This document shows, in pieces, positions 30,590 through 39,394 of a stretch of DNA of 64,000 bases. The notes under the pieces are model-generated. The model worked only from the letters and a program-made list of their open reading frames with translations, ran no database searches and was not told where the DNA came from. The stretch's first letter is position 1; each line of letters opens with the position of its first letter. This DNA is from Mycobacterium sp. 1245805.9. Its GTDB lineage: Bacteria > Actinomycetota > Actinomycetes > Mycobacteriales > Mycobacteriaceae. The stretch is from NCBI RefSeq assembly GCF_001672915.1, contig NZ_LZKR01000057.1, positions 1 through 64,000 of the forward strand. Reading direction: 5' to 3'. The position numbers and the translations under genes were made by a program.

Positions 30590-31977
30590 TGAAACGCCAA
30601 GCCGGACGGCTGATCTCGATCGCGGCCGTCGTCGTCGCCGTCGTTTCCGGCTGCTCGCTGGAATCGTTCTCGCAGTCCTCGGGCGTGGTCAACGTCGTGG
30701 TGGGATACCAGTCCAAGACCATCAACACCGTCACCGCGGGCACGCTGCTGCGCGCGCAGGGCTACCTGGAGCACCGGCTCGCCGACATCACCACCCGCAC
30801 CGGGACCCGATACGCGGTGCGCTGGCAGGACTACGACACCGGCGCGCCGATCACCGCGCAGATGCTCGCCGAGAAGATCGACATCGGCTCCATGGGTGAC
30901 TATCCGATGCTGATCAACGGCTCCAAGACGCAGGCCAACCCGCTGGCCCGCACCGAGATGGTGTCGGTCACCGGCTACAACCCGCGCGGCGCGCTGAATA
31001 TGGTTGTGGTGGGGCCGGATTCGCCGGCCACCGCGCTGGGCGACCTGGCGGGCACCAAGGTCTCGGCCAGCGTGGGCTCGGCGGGCCACGGCACGCTGGT
31101 GCGCGCCCTGGCCAAGGCCGGCGTCGGCGGCGTGGAGGTGCTCAACCAGCAGCCGCAGATCGGTGCGTCCGCGTTGGAATCCGGTCAGGTGCAGGCGCTG
31201 TCGCAGTTCGTCGCGTGGCCCGGGCTGCTGGTCTACCAGGGCAAGGCCAAGCTGCTCTACGACGGCGCCGAGCTGAACCTGCCCACCCTGCACGGCGTGG
31301 TGGTGCGGCGCTCCTACGCGTCGGCGCACCCGGAGGTGCTGGCGGCATTTCTGCAGGCGCAACTGGACGCGACCGACTTCCTCAACCAAAAGCCGCTGGA
31401 GGCCGCGCGCATCGTCGCGCAGGGGAGCGGGCTGCCGCAGGAGGTGGTGTACCTCTACAACGGCCCCGGCGGCACCTCGTTCGACACCACGCTGAAACCG
31501 TCGCTGGTCGACGCGCTGAAAAGCGATGTGCCGTACCTGAAGTCGATCGGTGACTTCGCCGACCTCGACGTGGGCAAGTTCGTCGTGGACACACCGCTGC
31601 GCGCGGTGTTCGCCGCCCGCGGGCTCGACTACGACGCGACGCGGGCGCGTGCGGTCAACCCGTCGGTCGACGCCGGCGACCCCGCGCTCGCCAGCGAGCT
31701 GTGGCTGGACGGCTCCGATACGACCCAAACCATCGCCAATCCCACCGCCTTGCTGCAGGCGATCAGGGATGCCGCCGCCCGCGGCGCGAAGGTCCGCGCC
31801 GCCTACGTGCCCGACGCGGAGCTGGGAACGCGGTGGTTCGCCGACAAGGCGGTCTGGGTGCGCGACGGCCAGGCCTTCCTGCCCTTCGGCACCGTCGCCG
31901 GGGCCCGTCGCTACACCGCTGCCCATCCCGGCAGTGTCGCCGTGAATTACCAACAAGCACTGGGAGGTTCGGTATGA
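30589..31977 (+). CDS. TauA/SsuA-type substrate-binding lipoprotein with extra C-terminal domain
   Basis: 462 residues. Signal peptide with lipobox VSGC (Cys22), so anchored to the outer face of the membrane. Residues 35-345 match the nitrate/sulfonate/taurine-type binding protein pattern (VVVGYQSKTINTVTAGTLLR; AEKIDIGSMGDYPMLING; LAGTKVSASVGSAGHGTLVR). Residues about 384-462 are additional: after a helical start they contain TRWFADKAVWVRDG and LPFGTVAGARRYTAAHPG, which recall the C-terminal half of NosL-like metal-binding proteins. That second assignment is my inference. Coupled by overlap to ferredoxin and permease genes. Confidence 0.88.
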   Translation: MKRQAGRLISIAAVVVAVVSGCSLESFSQSSGVVNVVVGYQSKTINTVTAGTLLRAQGYLEHRLADITTRTGTRYAVRWQDYDTGAPITAQMLAEKIDIGSMGDYPMLINGSKTQANPLARTEMVSVTGYNPRGALNMVVVGPDSPATALGDLAGTKVSASVGSAGHGTLVRALAKAGVGGVEVLNQQPQIGASALESGQVQALSQFVAWPGLLVYQGKAKLLYDGAELNLPTLHGVVVRRSYASAHPEVLAAFLQAQLDATDFLNQKPLEAARIVAQGSGLPQEVVYLYNGPGGTSFDTTLKPSLVDALKSDVPYLKSIGDFADLDVGKFVVDTPLRAVFAARGLDYDATRARAVNPSVDAGDPALASELWLDGSDTTQTIANPTALLQAIRDAAARGAKVRAAYVPDAELGTRWFADKAVWVRDGQAFLPFGTVAGARRYTAAHPGSVAVNYQQALGGSV

Positions 31978-32819
31978 CCGCGACGGCGATTGATCAAGCC
32001 ATTGCGCCGCCCGTCGTCGGCACGCCGCGACGAGTCGCGTCGCCGTGGCCCTCGTGGCTGGTGCGGGTGGCGTCGGTGGCCGCCGCCATCGGGCTGTGGC
32101 AGCTGCTCACCGCCGTCAAGGTGCGGGCGGTGCTGCGATTCGACACCCTGCCGACGGTCACCCAGATCGTGACCGCGCTGCACCGCCGGCTGGGCGCCTA
32201 CGAGTACTGGCTCGACCTGGCGCAGTCGTTGCTGCGGATCCTCACCGGCTTCGGGCTGGCCGCCGTGATCGGGGTGGCGACCGGGGTGCTGCTTGGCCGG
32301 TCGCGGCTGTTCGCCGACGTCTTCGGCCCGCTGACGGAGCTGGCCAGGCCGATCCCGGCCATCGCGCTGGTGCCGGTGGCGATCCTGCTGTTCCCGACCG
32401 ACGAGGCCGGGATCGTGTTCATCACCTTCCTCGCGGCCTACTTCCCGATCATGGTCAGCACCCGGCACGCGGTGCGGGCATTGCCCACGCTGTGGGAGGA
32501 CTCGGTGCGCACCCTGGGCGGCGGCCGGTGGGAAGTATTGAGCCAGGTGGTGCTGCCGGGCATCCTGCCGGGCGTGTTCGGCGGGCTCTCGGTCGGCATG
32601 GGGGTGGCATGGATCTGCGTGATCTCCGCCGAGATGATCTCCGGCCGGCTCGGCGTCGGCTACCGCACCTGGCAGGACTACACGGTGCTGGCCTACCCGC
32701 AGGTGTTCGTCGGCATCATCACCATCGGCGTGCTCGGCTTCGCGACGGCGGCCGCCGTCGAGCTGGTGGGCCGCCGGGTGACGCGGTGGCTGCCGCGCGC
32801 GCAGGAGGTGGCGCGATGA
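31974..32819 (+). CDS. ABC transporter permease, SsuC/TauC type
   Basis: 281 residues, about six membrane helices. The cytoplasmic EAA loop reads RTLGGGRWEVLSQVVLPGILPGVFGGL, as in sulfonate/taurine/nitrate permeases, and the preceding RPIPAIALVPVAILLF is typical. ATG overlaps the lipoprotein stop, and its own stop overlaps the ATPase start. Confidence 0.92.
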   Translation: MTATAIDQAIAPPVVGTPRRVASPWPSWLVRVASVAAAIGLWQLLTAVKVRAVLRFDTLPTVTQIVTALHRRLGAYEYWLDLAQSLLRILTGFGLAAVIGVATGVLLGRSRLFADVFGPLTELARPIPAIALVPVAILLFPTDEAGIVFITFLAAYFPIMVSTRHAVRALPTLWEDSVRTLGGGRWEVLSQVVLPGILPGVFGGLSVGMGVAWICVISAEMISGRLGVGYRTWQDYTVLAYPQVFVGIITIGVLGFATAAAVELVGRRVTRWLPRAQEVAR

Positions 32820-33556
32820 CGCTCGGCATGAGCCTCGAACTGGACCGAGTCCGGTTGTCCTACACCGGTACTCCCGTCATCGACCGCTTGAGCCTGGCGG
32901 TCCGGCCGGGGGAGATCCTGGTGCTCACCGGGCCGTCGGGCTGCGGCAAGTCGACGGTGCTGCGGGCGCTGGCCGGCCTGCTGGCACCCGACGACGGCCG
33001 GGTGCTCACCGACGGCGCCGAGGTCACCACCAGCTCGGGCGACCGCGGCATGGTCTTCCAGGACAACGCGCTGCTGCCGTGGCGCACCGTGCGGTCCAAC
33101 ATCGAGCTGGCGCTGCGGCTGCGCGGCGAACCCCGCGCCACCCGCCGCGCGGCGGCTGAGCGCTGGATTGAGGAGCTCGGGCTCACCGGCTTCGGCAACT
33201 ACCTGCCCAAGAGCCTGTCCGGCGGGATGCGCCAGCGCGTCCAGCTGGCCCGCGGCCTGGCCGGGGCGCCGCGCGCGGTGATGATGGACGAGCCGTTCGG
33301 GGCGCTGGACACCCAGACCCGCGCCGCCATGCAGCGCCTGCTCATCGACACCTGGCGCACCCATCCGACCACGATCGTCTTCGTCACCCACGACGTCGAC
33401 GAGGCGCTGACGCTGGGGGACCGCATCGTCGTGCTGGGCCGCGCCGGCGAGCCGGTGCGCGCGGTGCTCGACGTGCCCGATCCGCGCGTCGACCGGGCGC
33501 GTCCGGAACTGCGCGCCGAAATCATTGCCGCGCTGGATAATTCGGTGCCGGCATGA
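32816..33556 (+). CDS. ABC transporter ATPase, SsuB/TauB type
   Basis: 246 residues. Walker A GPSGCGKST (39-47), Q-loop MVFQDNALLPW, signature LSGGMRQRVQLARGLA, Walker B AVMMDEPFGALD and H-loop VFVTHDVDEAL are all intact. Forms the cytosolic motor of the importer with the permease. Overlaps both neighbours by ATGA. Confidence 0.95.
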   Translation: MTLGMSLELDRVRLSYTGTPVIDRLSLAVRPGEILVLTGPSGCGKSTVLRALAGLLAPDDGRVLTDGAEVTTSSGDRGMVFQDNALLPWRTVRSNIELALRLRGEPRATRRAAAERWIEELGLTGFGNYLPKSLSGGMRQRVQLARGLAGAPRAVMMDEPFGALDTQTRAAMQRLLIDTWRTHPTTIVFVTHDVDEALTLGDRIVVLGRAGEPVRAVLDVPDPRVDRARPELRAEIIAALDNSVPA

Positions 33557-36237
33557 TGGACATGCCCGACCTGACCCCGCTCCGCCTCGACTGCGACGTG
33601 CTGGTCATCGGCGGTGGCACCGCCGGCACCATGGCGGCCCTGTCCGCCGCCGAGCACGGCGCGCAGGTGCTGTTGCTGGAGAAGGCCCACGTGCGGCACT
33701 CCGGCGCGCTGGCCATGGGCATGGACGGCGTCAACAACGCCGTCATCCCCGGCAAGGCCGAACCCGAGGATTACGTCGCGGAGATCACCCGCGCCAACGA
33801 CGGAATCGTCAACCAGCGCACCATCTACCAGACCGCCTCCCGCGGTTTCGCGATGGTGCAGCGGCTGGAGCGCTACGGGGTGAAGTTCGAGAAGGACGAG
33901 CACGGCGAGTACGCGGTGCGCCGGGTGCACCGCTCCGGTTCCTACGTGCTGCCCATGCCGGAGGGCAAGGACGTCAAGAAGGCGCTCTACCGGGTGCTGC
34001 GGCAAAAGTCCATGCGCGAGCGGATCCGCATCGAGAACCGGCTGATGCCGGTGCGGGTGCTGACGTCCGGTGGGCGGGCGGTGGGCGCGGCCGCATTCAA
34101 CACGCGCACCGGCGAATTCGTCGCCGTCGGCGCCAAGGCGGTCATCCTGGCCACCGGGGCGTGCGGGCGCCTCGGCCTGCCCGCGTCGGGCTACCTGTAT
34201 GGCACGTACGAGAACCCGACCAACGCCGGCGACGGGTACGCGATGGCCTACCACGCCGGCGCGGAGCTGTCGGGAATCGAGTGTTTCCAGGTCAATCCGC
34301 TGATCAAGGACTACAACGGGCCGGCCTGCGCGTACGTGGCCAACCCGTTCGGCGGCTACCAGGTCAACGCCCTCGGTGAGCGGTTCGTCGACTCCGACTA
34401 CTGGTCGGGGCAGATGATGGCCGAGGTGAAAAGCGAGATCGACTCCGCCCGGGGGCCGATCTACCTCAAGGTGTCGCACCTGCCCGACGAGACGCTGACG
34501 GCGCTGGAGAACATCCTGCACACCACCGAACGCCCGACCCGCGGCACCTTCCACGCCAATCGCGGCCACAACTACCGCACCCACGACGTGGAGATGCACA
34601 TCTCCGAGATCGGCCTGTGCGGCGGCCATTCCGCCTCCGGGGTGTGGGTCGACGAGCACGCCCGCACCACGGTGCCGGGCCTCTACGCCGCGGGGGACCT
34701 GGCCTGCGTCCCGCACAACTACATGATCGGAGCGTTCGTCTTCGGCGACCTCGCCGGCACCGACGCCGCCGCGTCGCTGCCCGATGTCGTTGCCCCACAA
34801 ACGCTCCCGGAGGACCAGCTGCGCGCCGCCCACGAGCTGATCTATCGGCCGCTTCGGCACCCGGACGGGCCGCCGCAGCCGCAGGTCGAATACAAGCTGC
34901 GCCGCTTCGTCAACGACTATGTGGCGCCGCCGAAGACGGCGGCCAAGCTGTCCATCGCGGTGCGCACCTTCGAGCGGATGCGCGACGAGATCGCCGAGAT
35001 GGGCGCCCGCGACCCGCACGAGCTGATGCGCGCCGTCGAGGTGTCGTTCATCCGCGACTGCGCGGAGATGGCCGCCCGCTCCTCGCTCACCCGCACCGAA
35101 TCCCGCTGGGGCCTCTACCACGACCGCGCCGACCTGCCCGGCCGCGACGACAACCAATGGGGCTATCACCTGAACCTGCGCAAGGGCGCCGACGGCGAGA
35201 TGGCCTTCCTCAAGCGGCCCGTCGCGCCGTACTTCGTGCCCGTCCCGGAGCTGGACGGTCTACCGCCGGCGGACCAGAGCGTGCGCGAGGTGGAGCAGCC
35301 GCCGCTGTTCGGCGGCCAGGCCCCGGCCACCGTCGCGTCCCGGATCGCCTCGCCCGCAATGGCGTTCGAGCCGCCGTCGCCGCGCATCGCCGAGGTCCTC
35401 GCGCTGGAGGAGCCGACGGTCGCCGAGTTGGCGCCGTACCTGGCCGACGCCGATGCCGGGGTGCGCCGGACCGCGGTGGCCACGCTGACCGAGCACATCC
35501 CCGACGCGTACGCGCCAGCCCTGTTCGCGGCGCTCGACGACGCCGACGCCGCGGTGCGCCGCACCGGCGCCGAGGGCGTCCGGGAGCTGGTGGAGGTGCT
35601 GCCCGACCCGTCCGGCGCCGAACCTCATCTGGCGTCCCGGGATTCGGTGGTGCGCGCGGCCGCCGTCTACCTGCTGGCCGCGCGCCGGGCCGGCAATGCC
35701 GCCCAATACCGCGGCGCCCTGGACGATCCCGACCACCGGGTGCGCATCGAGGCGGTGCGGGCGCTGGTGTCGGTCGACGACGTGGCCGGTGTCGTCGCGG
35801 CCACCGGGGACGAGAGCCGGGAGGTCCGCATCGCGGCGGCCGGCGGCCTGGCGACGCTGCGCGACGGCGCGCAGGCGGTGAGCGCGCTGGTCGCCGATCC
35901 CGACCCGCTGGTGCGCGCGGCCGCGCTCGCCGCCCTCGGCGAATTGGGCTGCGCGGAAGCCGATCTGGGCGCCGTCGAAAAGGCATTGCGGGCACCGGCG
36001 TGGCAGGTGCGCGAGGGCGCGGCGCGGGCACTAAAGGGTGCGCCCGCCGCGGTGGCGGTGCCGCTGCTGGCCGAGGCGCTCACCGACGCGCACCTCGACG
36101 TGCGCAAGGCGGCGGTGCTGAGCCTGACCCGCTGGGCCGTCGAACCCCCCGCCCGCGACGCGCTGACCATCGCGCTCAAGGACGGTGACGCCGACGTGCG
36201 CGCCTACGCGCGGCGGGCGTTGGAACAGGACGGGTAG
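33553..36237 (+). CDS. AprA/fumarate-reductase-like FAD protein fused to HEAT repeats
   Basis: 894 residues. Residues 12-600 are a succinate dehydrogenase/fumarate reductase/AprA-type flavoprotein: dinucleotide motif VLVIGGGTAGTMAAL (17-30), SGALAMGMDGVNN, ILATGACGRLG, the HSASGVWVDE segment with His359, and YAAGDLACVPHNYMIGAFV near 378. The SGA...MGMDGVNN and ASG-W elements resemble adenylylsulfate reductase alpha more than SdhA. Residues about 610-894 are 8-9 tandem HEAT/PBS-lyase-like helical repeats (ADAGVRRTAVATL; DPDHRVRIEAVRALV; ADPDPLVRAAALAALG), uncommon on this family. The AprB-like ferredoxin is encoded in the same operon. Reaction unknown. Confidence 0.9.
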   Translation: MMDMPDLTPLRLDCDVLVIGGGTAGTMAALSAAEHGAQVLLLEKAHVRHSGALAMGMDGVNNAVIPGKAEPEDYVAEITRANDGIVNQRTIYQTASRGFAMVQRLERYGVKFEKDEHGEYAVRRVHRSGSYVLPMPEGKDVKKALYRVLRQKSMRERIRIENRLMPVRVLTSGGRAVGAAAFNTRTGEFVAVGAKAVILATGACGRLGLPASGYLYGTYENPTNAGDGYAMAYHAGAELSGIECFQVNPLIKDYNGPACAYVANPFGGYQVNALGERFVDSDYWSGQMMAEVKSEIDSARGPIYLKVSHLPDETLTALENILHTTERPTRGTFHANRGHNYRTHDVEMHISEIGLCGGHSASGVWVDEHARTTVPGLYAAGDLACVPHNYMIGAFVFGDLAGTDAAASLPDVVAPQTLPEDQLRAAHELIYRPLRHPDGPPQPQVEYKLRRFVNDYVAPPKTAAKLSIAVRTFERMRDEIAEMGARDPHELMRAVEVSFIRDCAEMAARSSLTRTESRWGLYHDRADLPGRDDNQWGYHLNLRKGADGEMAFLKRPVAPYFVPVPELDGLPPADQSVREVEQPPLFGGQAPATVASRIASPAMAFEPPSPRIAEVLALEEPTVAELAPYLADADAGVRRTAVATLTEHIPDAYAPALFAALDDADAAVRRTGAEGVRELVEVLPDPSGAEPHLASRDSVVRAAAVYLLAARRAGNAAQYRGALDDPDHRVRIEAVRALVSVDDVAGVVAATGDESREVRIAAAGGLATLRDGAQAVSALVADPDPLVRAAALAALGELGCAEADLGAVEKALRAPAWQVREGAARALKGAPAAVAVPLLAEALTDAHLDVRKAAVLSLTRWAVEPPARDALTIALKDGDADVRAYARRALEQDG

Positions 36238-36244
36238 TCGCGGC

Positions 36245-37150
36245 TCAGCGGCGACCCAGCGACGCGTTCGCCGCGTTGGCGTTCGCGATCAATTGGTTGG
36301 CGACGCCCTTGGCCTGGTCGACGGGGATGGCGAAACCCACGCCGATCCAGCCGGCCGGGCCGCCGGGATAAATGGCTCCCATCGACGCGATGGCGGAGTT
36401 GAGCCCGATCATTTCGCCGGCCGTGTTGACCAATGCGCCGCCGGAACTGCCGGGGCTCATCGTGGCGTCCGTCTGGATGGCGTCGAACACCGCGCTGCTG
36501 CCGGCGGGGCCGCTGACGCCCGACACCGGGCGGTGCAGCGCGCTGATCACCCCGGTGGTGACCGTGCCGTCCAGCCCGAGCGGCGCGCCGATGGCCACCA
36601 CGTTTTGGCCAACCTGCAGGCCGGCCGACGAGCCCATGGTGATCGGAGCCAGGCCCGAAATCCCTTGAACGCGAACGACCGCGATGTCGGCGACGGGATC
36701 GGCGCCGACGATCGTAAACGGCGCGGCGCGTCCGTCGGCCAGCGTAGCCCGGGTCGCCGCCGGGCCGGGCATTGATACGACGTGGTTGTTGGTGAGGATC
36801 AGCCCGTCGGCGCTCAGCACGACTCCCGAGCCCTCGTCGGCCTGCGCGGGGGTCGCCGTCTCGAGTTTGACCACGCTGGGCCTCGCCTTGGCCGCCGCCT
36901 GCTCAATGGTTGCGGCGGGCGGATGGGTACCGGCGGACGGGCCCGTCGCACCCGGGTCACTCGGGCGAAGTTCGACCACGCCGAGGGCGCCCGCGGCGCC
37001 CGAGAACAGCGCAAGCGCGGTGGCGCCGAAGATGATTCCCAACCGGGGTCGCGCAAAACCGCGGCGACCGCGGCGCAGTTCGTGGCGGCCACCGGACAAT
37101 TCGTGGCGTCCCGGCCCATGGCAGGGCCGACTCCGCGTGGCGGTGGTCAT
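36245..37150 (-). CDS. HtrA-like trypsin-fold serine protease (S1C), membrane-anchored
   Basis: 301 residues from ATG 37150, preceded by AGGAGAAGGTGG; an extended frame to 37213 lacks support. One N-terminal helix (LGIIFGATALALFSGAAGALG) anchors a periplasmic domain. Catalytic triad: His in LILTNNHVV, Asp in GADPVADIAVVRV, Ser in MSPGSSGGALVN. No PDZ domain follows. Related to mycobacterial HtrA/PepD proteases; the substrates are unknown. Converges on the flavoprotein gene with a 7-bp gap. Confidence 0.9.
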   Translation of the reverse strand: MTTATRSRPCHGPGRHELSGGRHELRRGRRGFARPRLGIIFGATALALFSGAAGALGVVELRPSDPGATGPSAGTHPPAATIEQAAAKARPSVVKLETATPAQADEGSGVVLSADGLILTNNHVVSMPGPAATRATLADGRAAPFTIVGADPVADIAVVRVQGISGLAPITMGSSAGLQVGQNVVAIGAPLGLDGTVTTGVISALHRPVSGVSGPAGSSAVFDAIQTDATMSPGSSGGALVNTAGEMIGLNSAIASMGAIYPGGPAGWIGVGFAIPVDQAKGVANQLIANANAANASLGRR

Positions 37151-37269
37151 CGGCAGGCCACCTTCTCCTATCGCAACTGGCTCGCGTGTGCCCCGATGCA
37201 CCTCGTGTCTCATCTCGGATTCCCACTAACCATGCTGGGAAACCTCGTCGCGCCTGGCGATACGCTGCG

Positions 37270-37809
37270 TTAACGCAGGATTTTGGCGTACAGCAGGCTG
37301 TCCTGCGGCTCGGGTCCCATGGTGGGGAACACGGCGTAGCGGCCGAGCCGGCCCTCCAGCACGAAACCCGAGCGCTCCAAAAGCCGCGCCGAGCGGTCGT
37401 TTTCGACGCTGCAGGATGCCCAGACGCGGTACACCCCGCGATCGGCCTGCAGCGCCGTCATCAGCAGGTCGAGCACCTCGGACATGTAACCCTTGCCCCA
37501 CCAGCGCCGCCCCATGCAGTAGCCGATCTCGACCGAGTGCGGCACGGGGCGCCGGCAGCTGGTCAGCCCGATGAGTTCGCCGCTGTTTTTCAGTGCGATC
37601 GCCCAGGTCCGCTCGTCATCGCTGACGTTGAGCTTTTCGGTGATGACCCGCCGCGTCGCCGCCACGTCGGGGTGCGGCGCCCACAGCAGGTACTTGGTGA
37701 CCTCGGGATCGCGCGCGATCCGCTGGAACAGCGCGCCCGCGTCGTCGAGCATCGGCGGGCGCAATACCAACCGTTGCCCGGTGATGCGGACGGGCGGGTA
37801 GTCGACCAT
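37270..37809 (-). CDS. GNAT-family N-acetyltransferase (RimJ-like)
   Basis: 179 residues. Opens TGQRLVLRPPMLDDAGALFQ, the RimJ/RimL-type start. The acetyl-CoA binding motif is YCMGRRWWGKGYMSEVL, followed by VENDRSARLLERSGFVLEG. Probably acetylates a protein N terminus or small amine. Its ATG is three bases after the stop of the beta-lactamase-fold gene, so it is co-transcribed with it. Confidence 0.9.
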   Translation of the reverse strand: MVDYPPVRITGQRLVLRPPMLDDAGALFQRIARDPEVTKYLLWAPHPDVAATRRVITEKLNVSDDERTWAIALKNSGELIGLTSCRRPVPHSVEIGYCMGRRWWGKGYMSEVLDLLMTALQADRGVYRVWASCSVENDRSARLLERSGFVLEGRLGRYAVFPTMGPEPQDSLLYAKILR

Positions 37810-37812
37810 GCG

Positions 37813-39018
37813 CTAGAGCCCGAGCGCCTGATAGGTGCGGCGGACGAACTTCGGTTGCGCCGATTGGAGTTTCGCCAGCGACGTGTTGCCCGCGACGGCC
37901 GCGGCCACGTCCGCGGACATGTCGGGCAGGTTCTGCACCAGATACATCAGGACCAGATCGGCGGAGGGGTCGGCCTGCCACCACGTCCCGTAGGCGCCCG
38001 GCCAGCTGAACGTTCCCACCCCGCCCGTCCCGAACAGCGGCGCGCTCTTGGCCGGATCGGTCACGACCGACAGGTTCAGCCCGAATCCGCGGCCCACCCA
38101 GTACGGCGCCCCGAGGAAGTTGTGCCGCTTCTGTTCGTCGGTGAGCCGGTCGGTCCGCATCAGCCGGGTTGACTCCGGGGAGAGCACCCGCACGCCGTCG
38201 ATCGTCCCGTCGCCCAGCAGCATCCGCACGAAGCGCAGGTAGTCGTCGGCGGTGGACCACAGCCCGCCGCCGGCGTTGCAGAACGACGGCGGCTCGATGT
38301 GCGGCGGCCCCATCACGTCGTCGTGCCGCCGCCCCTGCCCGTCGAGCCGGTACATGGTCGCCGCGCGGCGGCGCCCGGCGGGGGACACGAAGAACCCGGT
38401 GTCGGGCATGCCGACCGGACCCAGCACCCGCTCGTCGAGAACCTCGTGGAACGGCTTGCCCTCGATGCGGGAAGCGATGACGCCGAGGAGGTCGATCGAG
38501 TGGCTGTAGGTCAACCGGTCACCGGGTTGATGCACCAGCGGCAGTTTGGCGAGCTCGGCCAGCCAGACGTCCGGTCCCTGATTGAACGGCAGCCGCACGT
38601 AGGCCTTGGCGATCGGCCCGGACACCGAGAAGCCGTACGCCAGGCCGCTGGTGTGGGTGAGCAGGTCCTCGATCAGGATCGCGCGGCGCACCGGGTGCGT
38701 CCGGTCCAGCGGACCGTGCGGGTCGTCGAGCACCCGCACGCCGGCCAGCTCCGGCGCCCAGCGCACCACCGGGTCCTTCAGCGTCAGCTTGCCCTCGTCG
38801 ACCAGGCTCATCACCGCCGCGACGGTGACCGGCTTGGTCATCGACGCGATCCGGAACAGCGTGTCGCGCCGCATCGGCACGCCCGCGTCGACGTCGCGGT
38901 AGCCGATCTCGTTGACCTGCAGCACTTCTCCGCGCTGCCACACCATCGTCAACGCGCCCGCGAGCATGCCCGCGTCGCACACCTCGCGGATGGAGGCCTG
39001 ATTAACGTCCAGATTCAC
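37813..39018 (-). CDS. Serine beta-lactamase-fold hydrolase/esterase (Rv1367c-type)
   Basis: 401 residues from GTG 39018. Class C/EstB-type motifs: nucleophile RIASMTKPVT (SxxK), the YSHSIDLLG tyrosine motif and a C-terminal GTGGVGTFSWPGAYGTWW (HxG-equivalent region). No signal peptide is seen with this start. An ATG at 39102 would add 28 residues and overlap the divergent gene start, so it is less likely. Rv1367c has the same architecture. May act on esters or amides rather than antibiotics. Confidence 0.87.
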   Translation of the reverse strand: MNLDVNQASIREVCDAGMLAGALTMVWQRGEVLQVNEIGYRDVDAGVPMRRDTLFRIASMTKPVTVAAVMSLVDEGKLTLKDPVVRWAPELAGVRVLDDPHGPLDRTHPVRRAILIEDLLTHTSGLAYGFSVSGPIAKAYVRLPFNQGPDVWLAELAKLPLVHQPGDRLTYSHSIDLLGVIASRIEGKPFHEVLDERVLGPVGMPDTGFFVSPAGRRRAATMYRLDGQGRRHDDVMGPPHIEPPSFCNAGGGLWSTADDYLRFVRMLLGDGTIDGVRVLSPESTRLMRTDRLTDEQKRHNFLGAPYWVGRGFGLNLSVVTDPAKSAPLFGTGGVGTFSWPGAYGTWWQADPSADLVLMYLVQNLPDMSADVAAAVAGNTSLAKLQSAQPKFVRRTYQALGL

Positions 39019-39100
39019 CGGTTCAGGGTAGCTAGGACCGCTGGGAGCGGACGCACCGCGGCTCTGTACATACGGTGCGCTGAGGTCAAGAATTTGTCTC

Positions 39101-39391
39101 ATGGTAAATAAACCAGTCAGGGCGATTGCCGCAGCGTGCGGTGGCGCCGCCGTGCTAGCCCTAGGGCTCGGCGGTGTCGGCGAAGTCGGTGGTGCTGGGG
39201 CGCCGCGCACCGTTGCGGACCCGCCGACGACTGTTGCTCCGACGCCCGGCTCGCCGGACGACCAGTGCTGCGACCCGGCCCAGCCGCAGGCGTCAGCCAC
39301 CTGGGACTGCATTGTCGGCCTGAACTGTGGGCGCACTCGCCCACGGACCTTGTCGCCGCCCGCGCCCCCGCCGAACCCTCCGCCGCCGTAG
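39101..39391 (+). CDS. Small secreted cysteine- and proline-rich protein
   Basis: 96 residues. A Sec signal peptide (MVNKPVRAIAAACGGAAVLALGL, cleavage after a GAGA- or ADP-type site) leads to a short mature part with CCDP and DCIVGLNC cysteine pairs and a proline-rich end. Looks like many short exported mycobacterial proteins. No function known. Divergent from the beta-lactamase-fold gene with an 82-bp gap. Confidence 0.72.
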   Translation: MVNKPVRAIAAACGGAAVLALGLGGVGEVGGAGAPRTVADPPTTVAPTPGSPDDQCCDPAQPQASATWDCIVGLNCGRTRPRTLSPPAPPPNPPPP

Positions 39392-39394
39392 CGG

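Noticed and set aside
39019..39336. N-terminal extension of the beta-lactamase-fold protein
   Set aside because: Overlaps the divergent secreted-protein gene and is Pro/Ala-rich without family similarity.
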